Positions 10,051 through 22,344 of a DNA stretch of 64,000 nucleotides are shown one piece after another. The notes under the pieces were generated by a model. The model was not told the DNA's origin. It saw nothing but the letters and a program-made list of their open reading frames with translations, and searched no databases. The translations under genes were made by a program, and so were the position numbers. The DNA lies in the NCBI GenBank assembly GCA_019828595.1, contig JAHQRK010000011.1:310001-374000 (forward strand). Direction: 5' to 3'. The stretch is from Aphanomyces cochlioides (taxonomy: Eukaryota; Oomycota; Saprolegniomycetes; Saprolegniales; Verrucalvaceae). Numbering within the stretch: the first letter of the stretch is position 1; each line of letters opens with the position of its first letter.

Positions 10051-11195
10051 CTAGTGGGAGTTCTCTTTCCCCTGGCGATGGCCGTAGCCACGCCCACGAT
10101 AGGCGCCACCGCGCGAGCGGTGTGGGGAGTAATTCGGGTTCTTCCTCGCTTGTGAAGGCTGAGGGCATTTTCTTGCGAAGTGACCAGCCTGGCCACAATT
10201 GAAACAGCGGCGCTCTTCACCAGAGACCGCTTCCATTCGCGAGATCTCCATGTCTGCTGAGACATCGGGGGATCTGCCGGAAGAGCGCGCCAAGCCGCGC
10301 GAATGTTCCGTGTTCAGCGCGATGCTGATTGCCTCATTGAACCTCTGAGGCTGCAAACGGAAAAGCTCGTCACGAGCTGGGCCTTGATTCAGGCCGTAGA
10401 TAAAGACCGAGACTCGACCGATCTCGTCGATCTTGTAGGAGTTCTCGAAGGACCCGAGGATGGAACGAAGTTCGTTCACGAACTCCTGAATAGTCCCCTT
10501 GCCTTGTTTGGCTTGGTTGAACTTTGCGCGATAGCGCATTTCGACGTTCGAGTGAACGTACTGCTCCTTGAGTTGTTCAATCAAGGATTCGAACGTGGGG
10601 AAAGCCTCGTCGTCCAACATGTGAAGGTTGTAGGCCCAGTCGCGGGCCCGTCCTTGCAAGTTGGATAGCGCGAAAGCAACGCGTAGTGTCTCGTTCGTTA
10701 CGAGCTGGGCGCGAAGGGCGAGTTTCATTCAGAAACCCAGCGGAACAGGTGCTCGTCCGCGGCACCGCCATATTTTGACACTTCGAGCTTCAGAGGTCGG
10801 TCACGCGACACTCTGGAGTCGATGAAGATGTCGTCAATTCCCGGTGAGGGGTTTTCGGATCGTCTGGCTTGGCTAGCCAGGTCCCTGTTGGACTCTTCAA
10901 GGCTGGCGATGTTTGCCGTGGCCTTCAACAGGTCTGCTTCGTAGAGCAACGCCGCCTCTTCTTGAGTGCGTTGCGCAGTGGCATCGGCCGCTGACTGCGC
11001 GGTGGCTTCGCCATGCAGGCGGAAGCTCTCAATGACCATGATCTGGTCTTGAGGGTTCACCCCACTGAACAATCCCCGAACGATGTTCTCGGGGATCAAG
11101 CGAAGCAGCTCGGTCAGAGTAGCTTGCTGTTCGGGTGAGAAGTGGGAAACGTCGATTGTCGACGTCGCGGGCGCAGCGCCATGGTCCTGGACGAA
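10051..11195 (-). pseudogene. gag: gypsy element 1 gag with CCHC zinc knuckle
   Basis: The minus frame is open from 11195 to 10725 (SHFSPEQQATLTELLRLIPE and on), then shifts frame at about 10728 to the capsid-like part (FEDLIEQ-type FESLIEQLKEQYV) and a zinc knuckle CFNCGQAGHFARKC, followed by an Arg/Gly-rich tail. It would package element RNA into virus-like particles. No in-frame ATG lies between the TAG at 11196-11198 and 10728, so the start is unclear. Confidence 0.8.
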
Positions 11196-11211
11196 CTAGA
11201 GTGCTACCAGG

Positions 11212-11445
11212 TGTAACTGGGCGCAGAGGATATCAGGCGCGTGTGAACTGCGACTGAAGTGTAAGAGTGAGTTAAAGTTAAAGCAACCTAAATCTTGTTC
11301 CTATCTTGTTTCTCGTTGGCTATCGCACAGCCTCGCTAGGAGCTTCAACTTCTTCTGTGGCCTCCGAAGGCCAGTCGTTCACACAGCAGAGCGCGGGGAA
11401 CCGCTACTGCAGGGCGCCAGGTCTGTTCACAGACCGCGCCTCACA
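11212..11445 (-). repeat. Right LTR of gypsy element 1 (234 bp)
   Basis: It begins TGTAACTGGG and ends CA on the plus strand. The inner side is followed by a short spacer and TGGTAGCACTC (minus reading), which may be the primer-binding site. The outer side joins directly into element 2 RT coding. Confidence 0.85.
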
Positions 11446-11951
11446 CGATGTGCAACAGGTTTCGAGTTGCCAACATCGATGTCACATGTCGCTCCACGAG
11501 CTGGAGGCGGCAAGCCGTTTCCGGACTTGATGAACCATTTTCTAAATCGCAGCAACACATCTGCCATTTTAGCTTTGTCTTCAGGGCTGACATGATCCTC
11601 ACCATAATCCAATTCTTCGAGCTCTACTGGCACTGGGTCTTCAACAAATTCTGGAATCATGGCAAGTTGGTTAATCATTTCTTCGGTCGTCATGTCCACA
11701 CCTTCCTTGATCATCACTTCTGGCATTAAATGATCTTGAGTGACTGGTCCAGGTAGTGATGATGCGGCAAAAATTGATGGCCAACACATTTTATTGTGTA
11801 TTTCGGTTGATGTATAACAAAACACGCTTGCATCACCTGATGGCTTTGATTCTTCATTGTTGTCGACACCCTCCGACACGGTTTGAGTGGGCTCGTTCAA
11901 ATTTTCTTCAGGTTTCTGCCTTGTGACCACTGGTGAGTCCACTCGCTTCAA
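11446..11951 (-). pseudogene. gypsy element 2 RT N-terminal part, cut by an LTR
   Basis: The frame contains LPPPARGATCDIDVGNSKPV, the stretch that leads into RT in oomycete and plant gypsy elements, preceded by a long acidic linker. The coding ends at AHR where element 1's LTR begins, at 11445/11446. Confidence 0.7.
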
Positions 11952-11963
11952 TATTGCGGTTGG

Positions 11964-13034
11964 TCATTCCTTGAATTCTTTTGGTTCAACAGGGTAGTCG
12001 CTGAAGGAGTTGGAGTTCAATTTTCGCAGGAACCACGGTGATAACTTGTTTTCATTTGCCTCAGCCATCCGCTGGATATACTGATTGCTGGTTGTTGGAA
12101 CCATGTCGTGCAGCCGAGGGCGAACGCCTTCTTCGGTAATTGCTCCAATAATCGTTCCAGACGCGAGGCTTAATGGTGTCTTGCTTGTATTGGTAATTTG
12201 GAATGCACACGGGACTCCGCTAGAATTTATCAAAACAATTGCAATCCATCTTTTCCCACGGTTCACCCAGAAAACGGGTTTCTTCGGTAGTGGCAAGTCG
12301 ACCTTTGGGAATTTAATTCGAATTGATTCCCCTTGACCAATCCTAGTGTTGGCTTGCAGCTTGACATCGGAGCAGAACGACTTCACGTACTCTAGAGGCT
12401 GAGAAATTAAAGGAATCCATGTGTCGTCAGGCAGGCAAATCTCGCGACTCAGTGTGTGTATCTCCATGCCCGCCTTGTGCAAAAAGTCCATTCCCAAAAT
12501 CATGTCAAAATCCAAGGCACTCAAATCACACACAGACAGCCGGAAGATATATACCATGCCAAATCCCAGTGTCAACTTCACAGCAACCATACCTAAAACA
12601 TTCATGGATGTATCACTAATGCCAGTTACAGATTCCACTTGTGGGCTTTCCATTTTCAATCCAAGTCGTTCCACAGTTCGTAAATTCATCAAACTCATGT
12701 TCGCTCCAGTGTCTGGAAGAACGACCGAGGGCTCATCCATAATCTTCGCTGATAAAAATGCTTGCAAGCTTCTCTGTGGATCGTTGATATCTGATTTTCG
12801 CCAAAAGGCCAGGGTTTCTCCATCCAAAAGTTTGAATTCGTTGGGGATTGCGCTCCCACCGACAATACACACTTGGGGATGCAAAGGGAGTGGGTCAAAT
12901 GAACAATTGATTAACATTTGCCTTGAATCTTCCTTTGATATTCTTGCACGAACAGTCGACACTTGGGCTATCTTCAAGCTTGTCGTCTCGCTTCCAGCTT
13001 CACTGTCGTCTACTTGGCCATTGTTTTCACACAC
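11964..13034 (-). pseudogene. gypsy element 2 aspartic protease
   Basis: A 356-codon frame with VVLPDTGANMSLMN (the D-T-G-A catalytic site) and, about 75 residues on, DMILGMDFLHKAGMEI, the second signature (ILGxD). This is a pepsin-like retroviral protease that would process the polyprotein. The frame is long and intact, but frameshifts separate it from gag and RT. Confidence 0.75.
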
Positions 13035-13209
13035 ATCTCTTGATATTTCTTCATTTTTCTGTTTTCTTCACATGCATTTCTTGATTTTTCTTGTTTTTCG
13101 TTGTTTCTTGATTCCCATGCAGTTGTTGTTTTTTCTTGATTTTCTTGTTTTTCTTCATGCAGTTGCGTCTCATGTCCGGCGCAATCGGAGCTTCGCCAAG
13201 CCCCCGGAC

Positions 13210-14988
13210 TTACAAGTTTTTTAGAAAACTTGTATCAGGCTTCATGTCGGACTCGTGGCTGGCCATGTAATCAGCGATCGCCTTCAACTTGGCCTTGAAT
13301 GGGTACGCCTCACGAGTCTTGTGATGGGTTGGATCGCAATTCTGACAAGCCTTGTAGCATTCCTTGTCGGGATGGCCTGTTTTTCCACAAACGTTGCAAA
13401 GAACGTTTCTCCAGCACAGACCATCAACCTTGTAGTGCTCTTGATTGCATTCCAGGCAGTGTTCTCGTTGTGCACGCGAGCCGTTGCGACCAAGGGCGAA
13501 CACTTCAGCTTGAAAGTCGCCAGTGCGTACATGAGTCGTGCCAAATTGATCGAGCTTGGGCAACTGAGCGGCGAAGAATTCGAAGCTACCAATGGTTTCG
13601 TAATTTCTTTCTTCTTCTTGGGATGTTGAGCATCGAATAGCGCATTGAGGTGATCCTTGTGGTCCAAATATTCTTCCAGCTCGTCAATATCCTTGAACAT
13701 GTTTCGCCAATATTCGCTTGCCCAATTCGACATCCTGTATCTTCGTGCAAAATCGGCGGACATGCTCATTTAGCTTGCTTCTGCCCTTCCAGTATTCATA
13801 ATTGCAGTCGCGCGCCGCGTGATTAAATCGGAAAAAGAATTCCAAGACGTCTTCACCAGGCTCTTGCATCATTTGATGATACTTGTCTTCTTTTGACATC
13901 TTCGGTTGTGCCCAACGGGATATGAAACGCTGTCGCAAGACGGCCCACGACGACTTTGCTTCAGGCTTCAATTGCATGTACCATGATCGAACAGACTTGC
14001 CGATGTAGATTTCAAAATTGGCCATGGTTTCTTTGTCGGTCCATCCAGCCATTCGCCCGACTTCGCTGAACTTGCGAATCCATTGGTGAGCTTTGTCGAG
14101 ACCATCCTTCATGCCATTGAAAACTGGTATGCTTTCCATGTTGAGCAAGTGTATGCCACGATTCAGTCGTGCGCGTGGTTTGGTTGCGTCGTTCTCATTG
14201 TCATCTTCATGTTCGATATCAACCTCTGCGTCATCGTCGGATTCGTCCCCCTGATTGTCTTGACGCGATTGCTTATTTCGTTTCGGGGACTTGCTTGCTT
14301 GAATGGCCTTGACCATTGCTTCCATCATGACTCGGTTGTTGTCAGCGAGAACAGTCTTCAAGCTGTCCCAAGTTACAGTGTTATTCTCGACGCTTGATTC
14401 AACTCGCTTGACACTTGGTCTTCTTCCTCTTGGAGTCGCATGCTCACGTATTGGTTGCTTCAGTTTAATCATTTCTTCTGCGAGGACGATAAACTCCATG
14501 GTAGTTCGGTTGAATTCACAGCTGTAGACCTGGTACTCCTCGGCGAGCGCCTCCATGAGCTCTTGGTCGACATCGTTGTATTTAAAACCAAGGGCCGCCA
14601 GAGCGCTTTCAACCCACTGAAGTACCGCTTCCCATTCTTGCATCTTCATAGGTTCGATAAGGTTGACTTTGGGAATTTCAGGTAGTCCATGAACGCCTGA
14701 TGTTGGTTCAGTCTTCATTGGTTCCAGATACATGGAGATCCAATTCGACTCTTCTTGGAGCAAGAAACGCAAGCGGGTCTCAACGATTCTTGAGGTCTTC
14801 GTTGACGCGCTTGATCCAAGGGAATGTTTTTGTTGACGCCATTGCCGGCGGTCAAAGGTTTGAGACGTATCAACGGCATCGACAGTCTCACTGTCATCAA
14901 AGTCTTCGTCGACTTCAACGGGCATTTCAAGGCTCACAGGAGCATTCACAGCACGTAGTAACGGACGGCTCCCGGCAGGGCGCACCAC
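13210..14988 (-). pseudogene. gag: gypsy element 2 gag with zinc knuckle
   Basis: The main frame (13684-14988, 434 codons) has an acidic stretch and a capsid-like region (WYMQLKPEAKSSWAVLRQRF, then DVLEFFFRFNHAARD). A frame change near 13700 leads to a Cys-rich end with CNVCGKTGHPDKEC and flanking C..C pairs. The N-terminus probably begins farther upstream (MPGSSGVFG near 15150) across another frame break. Between gag and protease (13040-13180) lies T-rich low-complexity DNA of repeated TTTCTTG units. Confidence 0.7.
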
Positions 14989-15446
14989 TTGTCGTCTGAG
15001 TTTTAGCGGTCGTACGGGGAGCTAGTGGGGGGAGTTGTGTCTCCTTCTGCGACAAGAGGGAAGGAGACGGGGGGGTCGTTGTTGTCGTGAGGGGGTTGTT
15101 TTGGCGAGCCGTCTTGGCCACTAGTGCCGAAAACACCCGATGAGCCAGGCATTGTATAAAGTGAAAAGGGGATGTGTGGACCGGTTGCCCGCGGTCTGAC
15201 CACAGCGTCGCTTGGTCTGGTAAGGGCGATTCGGGAAGGGTGCTGAATAGATCGAAACGACTCAGCGGACTCTGGTTTTCGCAGACCAGAAACTCGCACG
15301 CTCTCTTGGCTTAGGTTGACTCGCTCGCTCAAAGATATGCCCTCACGGAGAGGTTTGGGCCATTCACATTGAAAACGGAAGTCTATTATCTTCTTCATCT
15401 CTCTCAAAGCTACAGTCGCGCACAAAAAGCACTTCGTTTCGAGCAA

Positions 15447-15687
15447 CTGACTGCGGCAAAAATGTCGTCGGCACCTTCTCTTGCACTCACACTAATTGCA
15501 CACGGTCTTCGACAATGCTCAGCCCGTATCCGGAAACAACGGCTTTATCCGGCTTAGAGCGTGCAGGTATCGAACCTTGTACCACCGTAGTGATAAACAG
15601 ACGACTCATCGAGTGAGCTATCCCCCTACTTTTACTTTTGCCGTCAACCACTCAAGTCAACAGCCAAAGTAAGGTACCCTTCGACCA
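15447..15687. other. Junction between gypsy element 2 and the LINE
   Basis: No gene is seen. The right half carries the tRNA-like sequence listed separately. No 5' LTR of element 2 could be delimited. Confidence 0.4.
15550..15626 (-). repeat. tRNA-like sequence, probable SINE head
   Basis: The minus strand has a box-A-like TAGCTCACTCGATGAG (15605-15620) and a perfect box B GGTTCGATACC (15566-15576), about 44 bases apart as in a tRNA. A D-arm can pair, but the anticodon and acceptor stems do not, so a working tRNA is unlikely. Confidence 0.35.
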
Positions 15688-18223
15688 ATGTCGTCTCCCG
15701 CCGCCGCTACCGCCGCCAATGCTACTGAGACTTCTCTCCCGAATGTCTCCTCCGTGAAGAACCTCGACCCTTGCGGTCCACAAGTGGACGAGCAGGGTGC
15801 GACGCCGTCTCCTCCCGTCGACGAAGTCCCTGTCGAATCCAACGTGAGTGAGTCCGACAAGCGCCACGAAGACGGATTTGACTACGCCGAAGATGCCAAT
15901 ATGTCCCAACAAGCCTCTCCAACCAGTCATGCCAGCGATCCTGCGCCGCGACGTGTTGTAATTGACCTATCTGATCCCGCCGACGCCCCGCCACGCGTGA
16001 TTCCTCCCGAAAAAGGACAAGACCAACCCAAGAAGTTGTCCTATGCCGACCTACTCAAGGGCGGCCAAGACAACGCACCGCCAAAACGAGTCAAGACTGT
16101 CGTCAACCGTCCCAAGCCTGAGTACCTCAGCAAACTCATCGACCTCGCAAGCCAAGAAGATGCAAACGAGGAAGACTTGCTTGAGGCCATCTCGCAGGCG
16201 ACCCCAGTCAAGGTCAAGAAGGCCACCACTACGATGTGGATCGAAACTGATGGAGCCTTCTCCGACAAGGCCTATACCAATGAGAAGATCATCGACGCGA
16301 TCTTCAAGGACAACCAAGATGCCGAGTGGGCGTATCTCCTATTGGAGTTCGTTCAGCTCAACAAAACACGCACCGGCGACATCGTCGTGTCCATTACCTC
16401 GCGCGACGTAAAGGACATGCTCGCTGGGAAAACCATTTCGATCTTCGGCAAGGAGTTCACGATTCCAGTGCCTACGGTCAAGGTCAGCGGATCATCTCAA
16501 GAATCGAATGACCCGATGGACAAGTTCTTCTTCATGGACATCGTCGGCATTCGATTCAACTTCGACTCTGCCAAGCTCTTCCGTTTGCTACGACGTTTGA
16601 AGATGAAGCCAATCTTTCAAGCGTATCGGCAACACATACCCAATGTCTCCCGCCAGTCCAATGTGTGGCGCGTCTACTTCTTGGAGGCAGAAGTCCCCAA
16701 ACAACTCGTTGTCAATGGTCATCCAGCAGACCGACTGAAGATGGATGGTGTGGCCTACAATGTATTTGTCAAGAACTTCCAACGCTCAGCCTCTCGCACC
16801 TCTTCGGTCTCGCCTCATTGCTTGGACGTGGATCACGCCGCCGCGATGATGCAAGGTCCAAAGAAGCAAGTGCCAAAACCAGAAGGCCAAGGCGAAGAGG
16901 ATCCAGGAGCCAAACATACCAAACGCGCCAAAGTCAACGATGAAAAAGAACACGAAAAACCTAGAGTCCAAGGTCAGGGTGAAGAGTCACAAAGCATGGA
17001 AGGGATGCCCCCTCCCCATACTGAGCCAAAACCAAATGAAGAACCTTTACTCCAGGGTGAAGGTGAAGAAGAAAGAGATGGAAGTCTCACCTCTTGAAAT
17101 CGAGCCAATTGTCCCTTCTGCGCCACCGCAGTTGAGTACCAACATGGAAGTCGATCCAAAATCTACTAAACGCACTACGAGTCAATCAATCGATGAAGAT
17201 GGATTTGTTGTACCTCGCACGAAGAAGCGAGTAGCCGCGGCACAAGCGTCCACATCATTTGTATCGTGGGCTTCCGACAACTTCTTCAATGTTCTCTCAA
17301 CCATCGAGGCAACTGCTAAGCCAGTGGATTCTCAACATAAAACACCAACACGTGTGTACATACCTATGATCACGAAGATCCCCGAAGATAGCATGCAGGC
17401 GCGCGACGCCTTCGTCAAGAAGCAACATGTTGTCGACCACAAGCTTTGCTGGCACCCAGACAACCTCACCATGGAGGAGCTCGTCCAAGTGCTCCAAGCC
17501 AGTGTCGAGGGAGGAGCTGCCTTCCAACATCACAACCAAGCCAACACCACCGACGTATCCGGAACGGAACTCGATGTCGTGGACTACATCCGTAGATGCA
17601 ACGTCGACGCCCTCTGGAAAGTGGTGCACTCGCACACTCAAAACATGAACGTCGTCCTGACCAAGTTAGCCACGCATACGTACAGTGATTACCTCAAGGT
17701 TGTCCGTATACACACTTGGCAACGTTGGATATCGGCGACACAACTACCAGTGGTTGATTCATTCACGAATGGATTCAAGTTTACCTTTCAAGAACATCCA
17801 AAGGGGACACGACTTGAAGAAATCTCGAGTGTCTCAGACTTCTTCGAGGCAGCGCCAAAACACCCCGCCTTCCCCACTGATCAAGTGGAAGATGCACTCG
17901 CTGCATTTGAACTATGGCTCGCTGTTCAAGCTCCGTTAGTCTTCAGAAATGACGAGTGGATTCTATACCTCACTCGACAGCCAGTATCATGGCTTCCAAC
18001 CAAGTATGGCCGCATGTTGGCTCCAACCACGTTGTGGGCTTTGCTCAAGTCGCCGTTTGGGCAATACTTTGCTGAAGAGCTCAATCGCGTGTGCAAAACC
18101 GAGATGTCTTCACGGATATGGCAACTCAGTGTCGATGCCTACCAGCCTACAGACAGCTCGTTAACAGCATTCGCTGGCAACGACAATACCGGCCTGCAAC
18201 GCAGGAACAACTTGTTGTACTAA
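15688..18223 (+). pseudogene. LINE ORF1, frameshifted
   Basis: The first frame (15688-17097, 469 codons) starts at ATG 15688. It holds a Pro/Ala-rich N-terminus, a globular middle (residues about 150-380) and a charged Gly/Glu/Lys tail. The second frame (16940-18223) is +1 relative to the first and continues with DEDGFVVPRTKKR and a helical domain. The overlap 16940-17097 lies in the charged tail, where a single base change or a ribosomal shift would join them. The protein would bind LINE RNA. No classical CCHC knuckle is seen. Confidence 0.65.
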
Positions 18224-18311
18224 GGTCCTCGCGGCTTCAGTACAACCACCTTCATCGCATCCAAACCAACAAGCACTACAACCAACGTTCCCCAACTCTT
18301 CACTTGTCAAC

Positions 18312-21300
18312 TTGTCCATCGTGACGGCCAACATCAATGGTCTGTCTCGAGACAATGGAAACCAACTTGTCAACACCATGATCACACGGAACGAGATCGT
18401 TGCCCTACAAGAAACCAAATTTGCCAATGAGAAGAAATTCTCCACGTTCATGTTTCACCTTGATCACGCTCTTGGTCATGACAAGTACTTCATTGCTGCC
18501 AATGACCATCGGCTTCTGGGAGGCGAACTTGAACAATACCGATCTGGTGGCGTCGCCATGATCTTCCAACACACCATCCCTGGCTTCAACACACTTCACC
18601 ATGAACGCCAATACGACATCGAAGATCGCTACATGGTGGTCAGTTCAATGTGGGGAGACGACCCCATCTACTACCACAATGTCTACGCACCTGTTGAAGA
18701 CAGCGAGCGAGACGCCTTCTTTGATGCCTTGCCACGAAATTTCCCAATCGCGTCCAAACATGTCGTCATGGGAGACTTCAATCTCCCGATGGACCGAGCA
18801 TTGGACTCAAGAGGCTCCACCACCTCAAACCACCAAGTCAACAGGCAGTCTTGTTTCGCATGGCTTCAAGAACTTGAGGTCGTCGACGCCTGGAGATCGT
18901 TCAACCCTACAAAGAAGGTTTACTCTTCACCCAAGGGACTCAATCGACTTGATTACATCTTTCTGAACGCCGCTTTCTGTCGAATGTATGCTGCTGGCGA
19001 ATACTTCGAGCCTACTGCAAACGCAGATCACTTATGGCACAAAGTGGAGCTCCAACCAGTGAAGACAACGCGGGTCAAGAGCTATTGGAAGCTCCCAAAA
19101 GAACTTCTGGCGATCCGAGAAGTTCGAGAGGCGATTGTGTCCGAAGCCAGCGAGCTCCTCGAGCGTCTGCGGACTTCTAATCAACCGGGCGTCTTGTGGG
19201 CGCAATGGCAACGCCGCACCAAGCGCTTTCTTCAGAAATACCACGCTCGAATGATTACGAGGCAAAAGAATGCGCTTCAAGAGGCCAAGATTCAATGGCT
19301 ACAAGCAAAATTACGACACCACCAAGGACGACTGACCGAAGAGGCACTCAATACTGCAAAGGCACAGTATGAGACCAAGAAGCAGGACTTGAAACAGCAC
19401 CACGCAGACTTGAGTTTTGACTTCCATGCAACCCAAAACGAAGCACCAACAAGTCACTTCTTTCGCAAACCACGTGCTAGGCAGTTTTCGATACCTATCG
19501 TCGAATGTTACGACGAACAAGGAAATGTCACTACCATACCAGAAGAAATCCATGCAGCGTTCACTCGACATTGGTCAGCAGTGATGAGTGAAGGTGACTT
19601 TCAACCTACAAGTGCACAAGAGAAGTCAGACTTCTTGAATGTACTTGAAAGACACTTACCGCAAGACGATTCAGAAGCTTTGGATGCACCACTCACGGTT
19701 GAGGAGCTGGCGCAATCCATCAAGACGATGAATCCGCACAAGTCACCTGGAATTGACGGGTTTTCAGCAGGCTTTTACCAAGTGCATCCTACTTTGTTTG
19801 GTGAAATCTTGTCCATAGTCTTCAATCACCAACTTGAGCAAGGCGTTATGTTGGATTCGCAACGTTGGTCGGCCATATCGTTGCTCTTCAAGGGAGGCGA
19901 TCGACGCAACCCAGCAAACTATCGGCCCATTGCCTTGATCCCAGTCGAAGTCAAAGCCCTATCACGCGCGTTAGCATACCGAATGTCACAAGTCTTACCG
20001 TTGATCGTCCAACCCGAACAAAATGGCTTCGTCAAAGGCAGGCGGATCCATGATCATATCATCTTTCTGCAAGACCTTCAACATCATTGCACCACCTTCA
20101 ATCAAGAAGCCTACGCGATGTTCCTGGACTTTGAAAAGGCCTATGATCGTGTGAATCATGAATTCATGTTCGCTGTGTTGAAGAAATTCACTGTCGGAGA
20201 TCAGTTCATTGACTGGGTTAAGTTACTCTACAACCAAACTCAAGTCAGTTTGAACATCAATGGCAGACTTACCGATCCCTTCTATCCGTCCCGAGGAGTC
20301 AAGCAAGGCGATATGCTGTCGTCGATGCTCTTTGTATTGACGATAGAGCCACTCGCTCAAATGCTGCGCAACCACCCCGCATACGGCTACGCCTTCTCGG
20401 ACGCAGGCATCGCTTCCGTTCTTCTCTTCGCCGACGACACCACGCTCATCTCCAGTTCTGTGGGCGACTTGGAAGCACAGCTTGAGCTCGTCGAAGAGTT
20501 TTGCCGACATTCTGGAGCCAAACTCAATCGCAGTAAGAGCAAAGTCTTGACCCTAGACAACAATCAATCAGTGTTCAAACATCCAAGATTGAACATGGTA
20601 CCAAGTGGAAGGCCAGTGAAGTATCTTGGGATTGAGCTGGGACACCAATTGGATCCTACGCTTCAAATCAACGCCATCAGCGACAAGTTTTACAAGTCGT
20701 TTACCACGTGGGCGTGTCGAGCAAGAACCCTCAAAGGCAGGCGGTTGCTGGTCAACACGATGATCCTATCACAGCTTTGGCATTACACGATGGTACTTCC
20801 AATTCCAGATAATACCGTGCGAAAATGGCAGTCCATGGTAAACAAGTTTGTGATGAGCTGACGCACGCAGGCCGAGGATAAGTATTTGGCCCTTGCTCCA
20901 AGCGGCTTGATACATGACTCGAAGACGGGCTTCAAAGTGCCGCATATTGCTTCAGTGATTCGGAAACAAAGAGTCACACGCCTTCAACTTCTAGTCCAAG
21001 CCGATCAAGAAGAGCCTCCGATGTGGACAATCCTACCAACGGACCGCTTGAGTCGCTTTATGTATCCATACTCTCGAGTGGCGAACTGGGACTTCATGAT
21101 GTACCATCCTAGCCCAAACAATAAGCTGGTTCAGTTCAAGTTGCTCTCACCACTTTGGCGCGATATGTGGAAGGGAATGGGCCCAAATTCCAATGACAAC
21201 CAAGACACCACACGAGCCTAAGCTGAGTCAGATAACACAAATGCCATTGTGGTTGTCGTCGCACCCTCTCTTTCAAGTCCCGGGTCGAGACGGGATATCG

Positions 21301-22344
21301 TCGCTTGCAATCACGCTTCAAAACCATCGCGACTGGTACAGACACCTTGCTTGGAGAGGCATACACTGCCTTGAAGACTTGTTGGCTCTAGGTCGAACGT
21401 GGCCAACGTACGATGAGTTTCGTGAGTCGATGGAAGACCACCTAGACCACTTCGTCGAAGAATTACCTGTCCCGACATCCTTCAAGCACTTTTACAAGCT
21501 GGTGACGCTGATTGCAACGAATGTTTGGACTCAAGCCAACAAGCGGCTAGACGCCCCGGTTGAAAACGATCCTAGTCCGCAAACGGTGATTTCATATCGA
21601 CAAGGAGATGTCAACGTACCGTTCAAGTCGTGGACAACGAAAATCATCAAGCGAGTGAGTTTCCATGCTCCCTTGCTGACGCGGCAACATCCTTTCTTCT
21701 CAAACACACGAGACACCCCAGCAAAAATCGCCAAGTATCTCTCAAGCTTTGCCAAACCTTTCGCCAGCTTGGTAACGCTAGTACAAGCCGATCTTTGGAC
21801 GCGAATTATCTACAACATAGTTCCAGTTGGGGATAAATTCAAGTACAAGGAAGCCACAGACCCTCGTGCACTTCAGTGTTGCTATCGGAACTGCCATTCA
21901 CGCGAGACGATGAAACATTTGTTCTTGGAATGCCGCGCCACAAGTCGAATCTGGCTACAACACCGTGAAGCATGGAGCATGTTTGGAGTCCGCCTTACCT
22001 GGGAATGGATTGAAAACATTGATACTTTCCAAGTTGCTCAGCGGTGGCAGCGCTATCTTGAAGTTCTTCATCGCTTGTGGTTTATGCTAGTCTGCAGTAT
22101 TCTTCACCTCCTATGGACACGACGAAACAAAGTCAAGTTTGATGGAGCCAAGCCACCACACTTACCTGCATTGAATGACGTTGCCTTGACGTTTTGGGTT
22201 TCAAATGTTCGTCGTTGGCTTCGAAATATCCAAGACACAACAACCTATCGACAGGCTATGGTCATACTTGGTTTGCTGAGACAACGCAGTTCATACCGTG
22301 GATTCATGGATAAACATCCAGCCATCTTCAAATTGAATCGATGA
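18312..22344 (+). pseudogene. LINE ORF2: endonuclease, reverse transcriptase, zinc domain
   Basis: Endonuclease (EEP family) motifs: TANINGL, LQETKF, NVYAP, VMGDFNLPMD, RLDYIF and a final ADHLWHK in the place of SDH. RT motifs: NYRPIALIPVEVKALSRAL, FLDFEKAYDRVNH, GVKQGDMLSSMLFVL and the catalytic FADDT. An in-frame TGA at 20859-20861 (probably from CGA) interrupts the thumb region. A frameshift near 21190 leads into the last 383 codons, which hold CCYRNCHSRETMKHLFLEC, the zinc region typical after LINE RTs. No ATG begins this frame: it is open back into the end of ORF1, so ORF2 may be translated by reinitiation or frameshift. Confidence 0.8.

Larger units (their letters stand above)
4268..11445 (-). 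mobile_element. Degenerate Ty3/gypsy LTR retrotransposon (element 1)
   Basis: Order on the minus strand is LTR (11212-11445), gag, protease, reverse transcriptase, RNase H, integrase, then an extra region and the left LTR (4268-5485, itself interrupted). The LTR begins TG and ends CA. Protease-RT-RNase H-integrase order places it in the gypsy/Metaviridae-like group. Every ORF is broken and the RT catalytic box is altered, so it cannot move by itself. The flanks on the two sides do not form a target-site duplication: the left flank is gag-start sequence of element 2, while the right flank is RT sequence of element 2. Confidence 0.8.
11446..15446 (-). mobile_element. Partial Ty3/gypsy retrotransposon (element 2)
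   Basis: The minus strand holds gag, aspartic protease and the first part of RT. RT then stops at the LTR of element 1. The remaining RT, RNase H, integrase and 3' LTR are absent. Its coding differs clearly from element 1, so it is another family. Confidence 0.75.
15688..22344 (+). mobile_element. Degenerate LINE (L1/Tx1-like non-LTR retrotransposon)
   Basis: Two-ORF layout: an RNA-binding-type ORF1 and an ORF2 with apurinic endonuclease, RT and a C-terminal CCHC-type zinc region. ORF1 has one frameshift; ORF2 has one stop and one frameshift. No poly(A) tail or target duplication could be defined at the right end. Confidence 0.85.

Noticed and set aside
15550..15626. Functional tRNA gene
   Set aside because: Box A and box B are good, but acceptor and anticodon stems do not pair.
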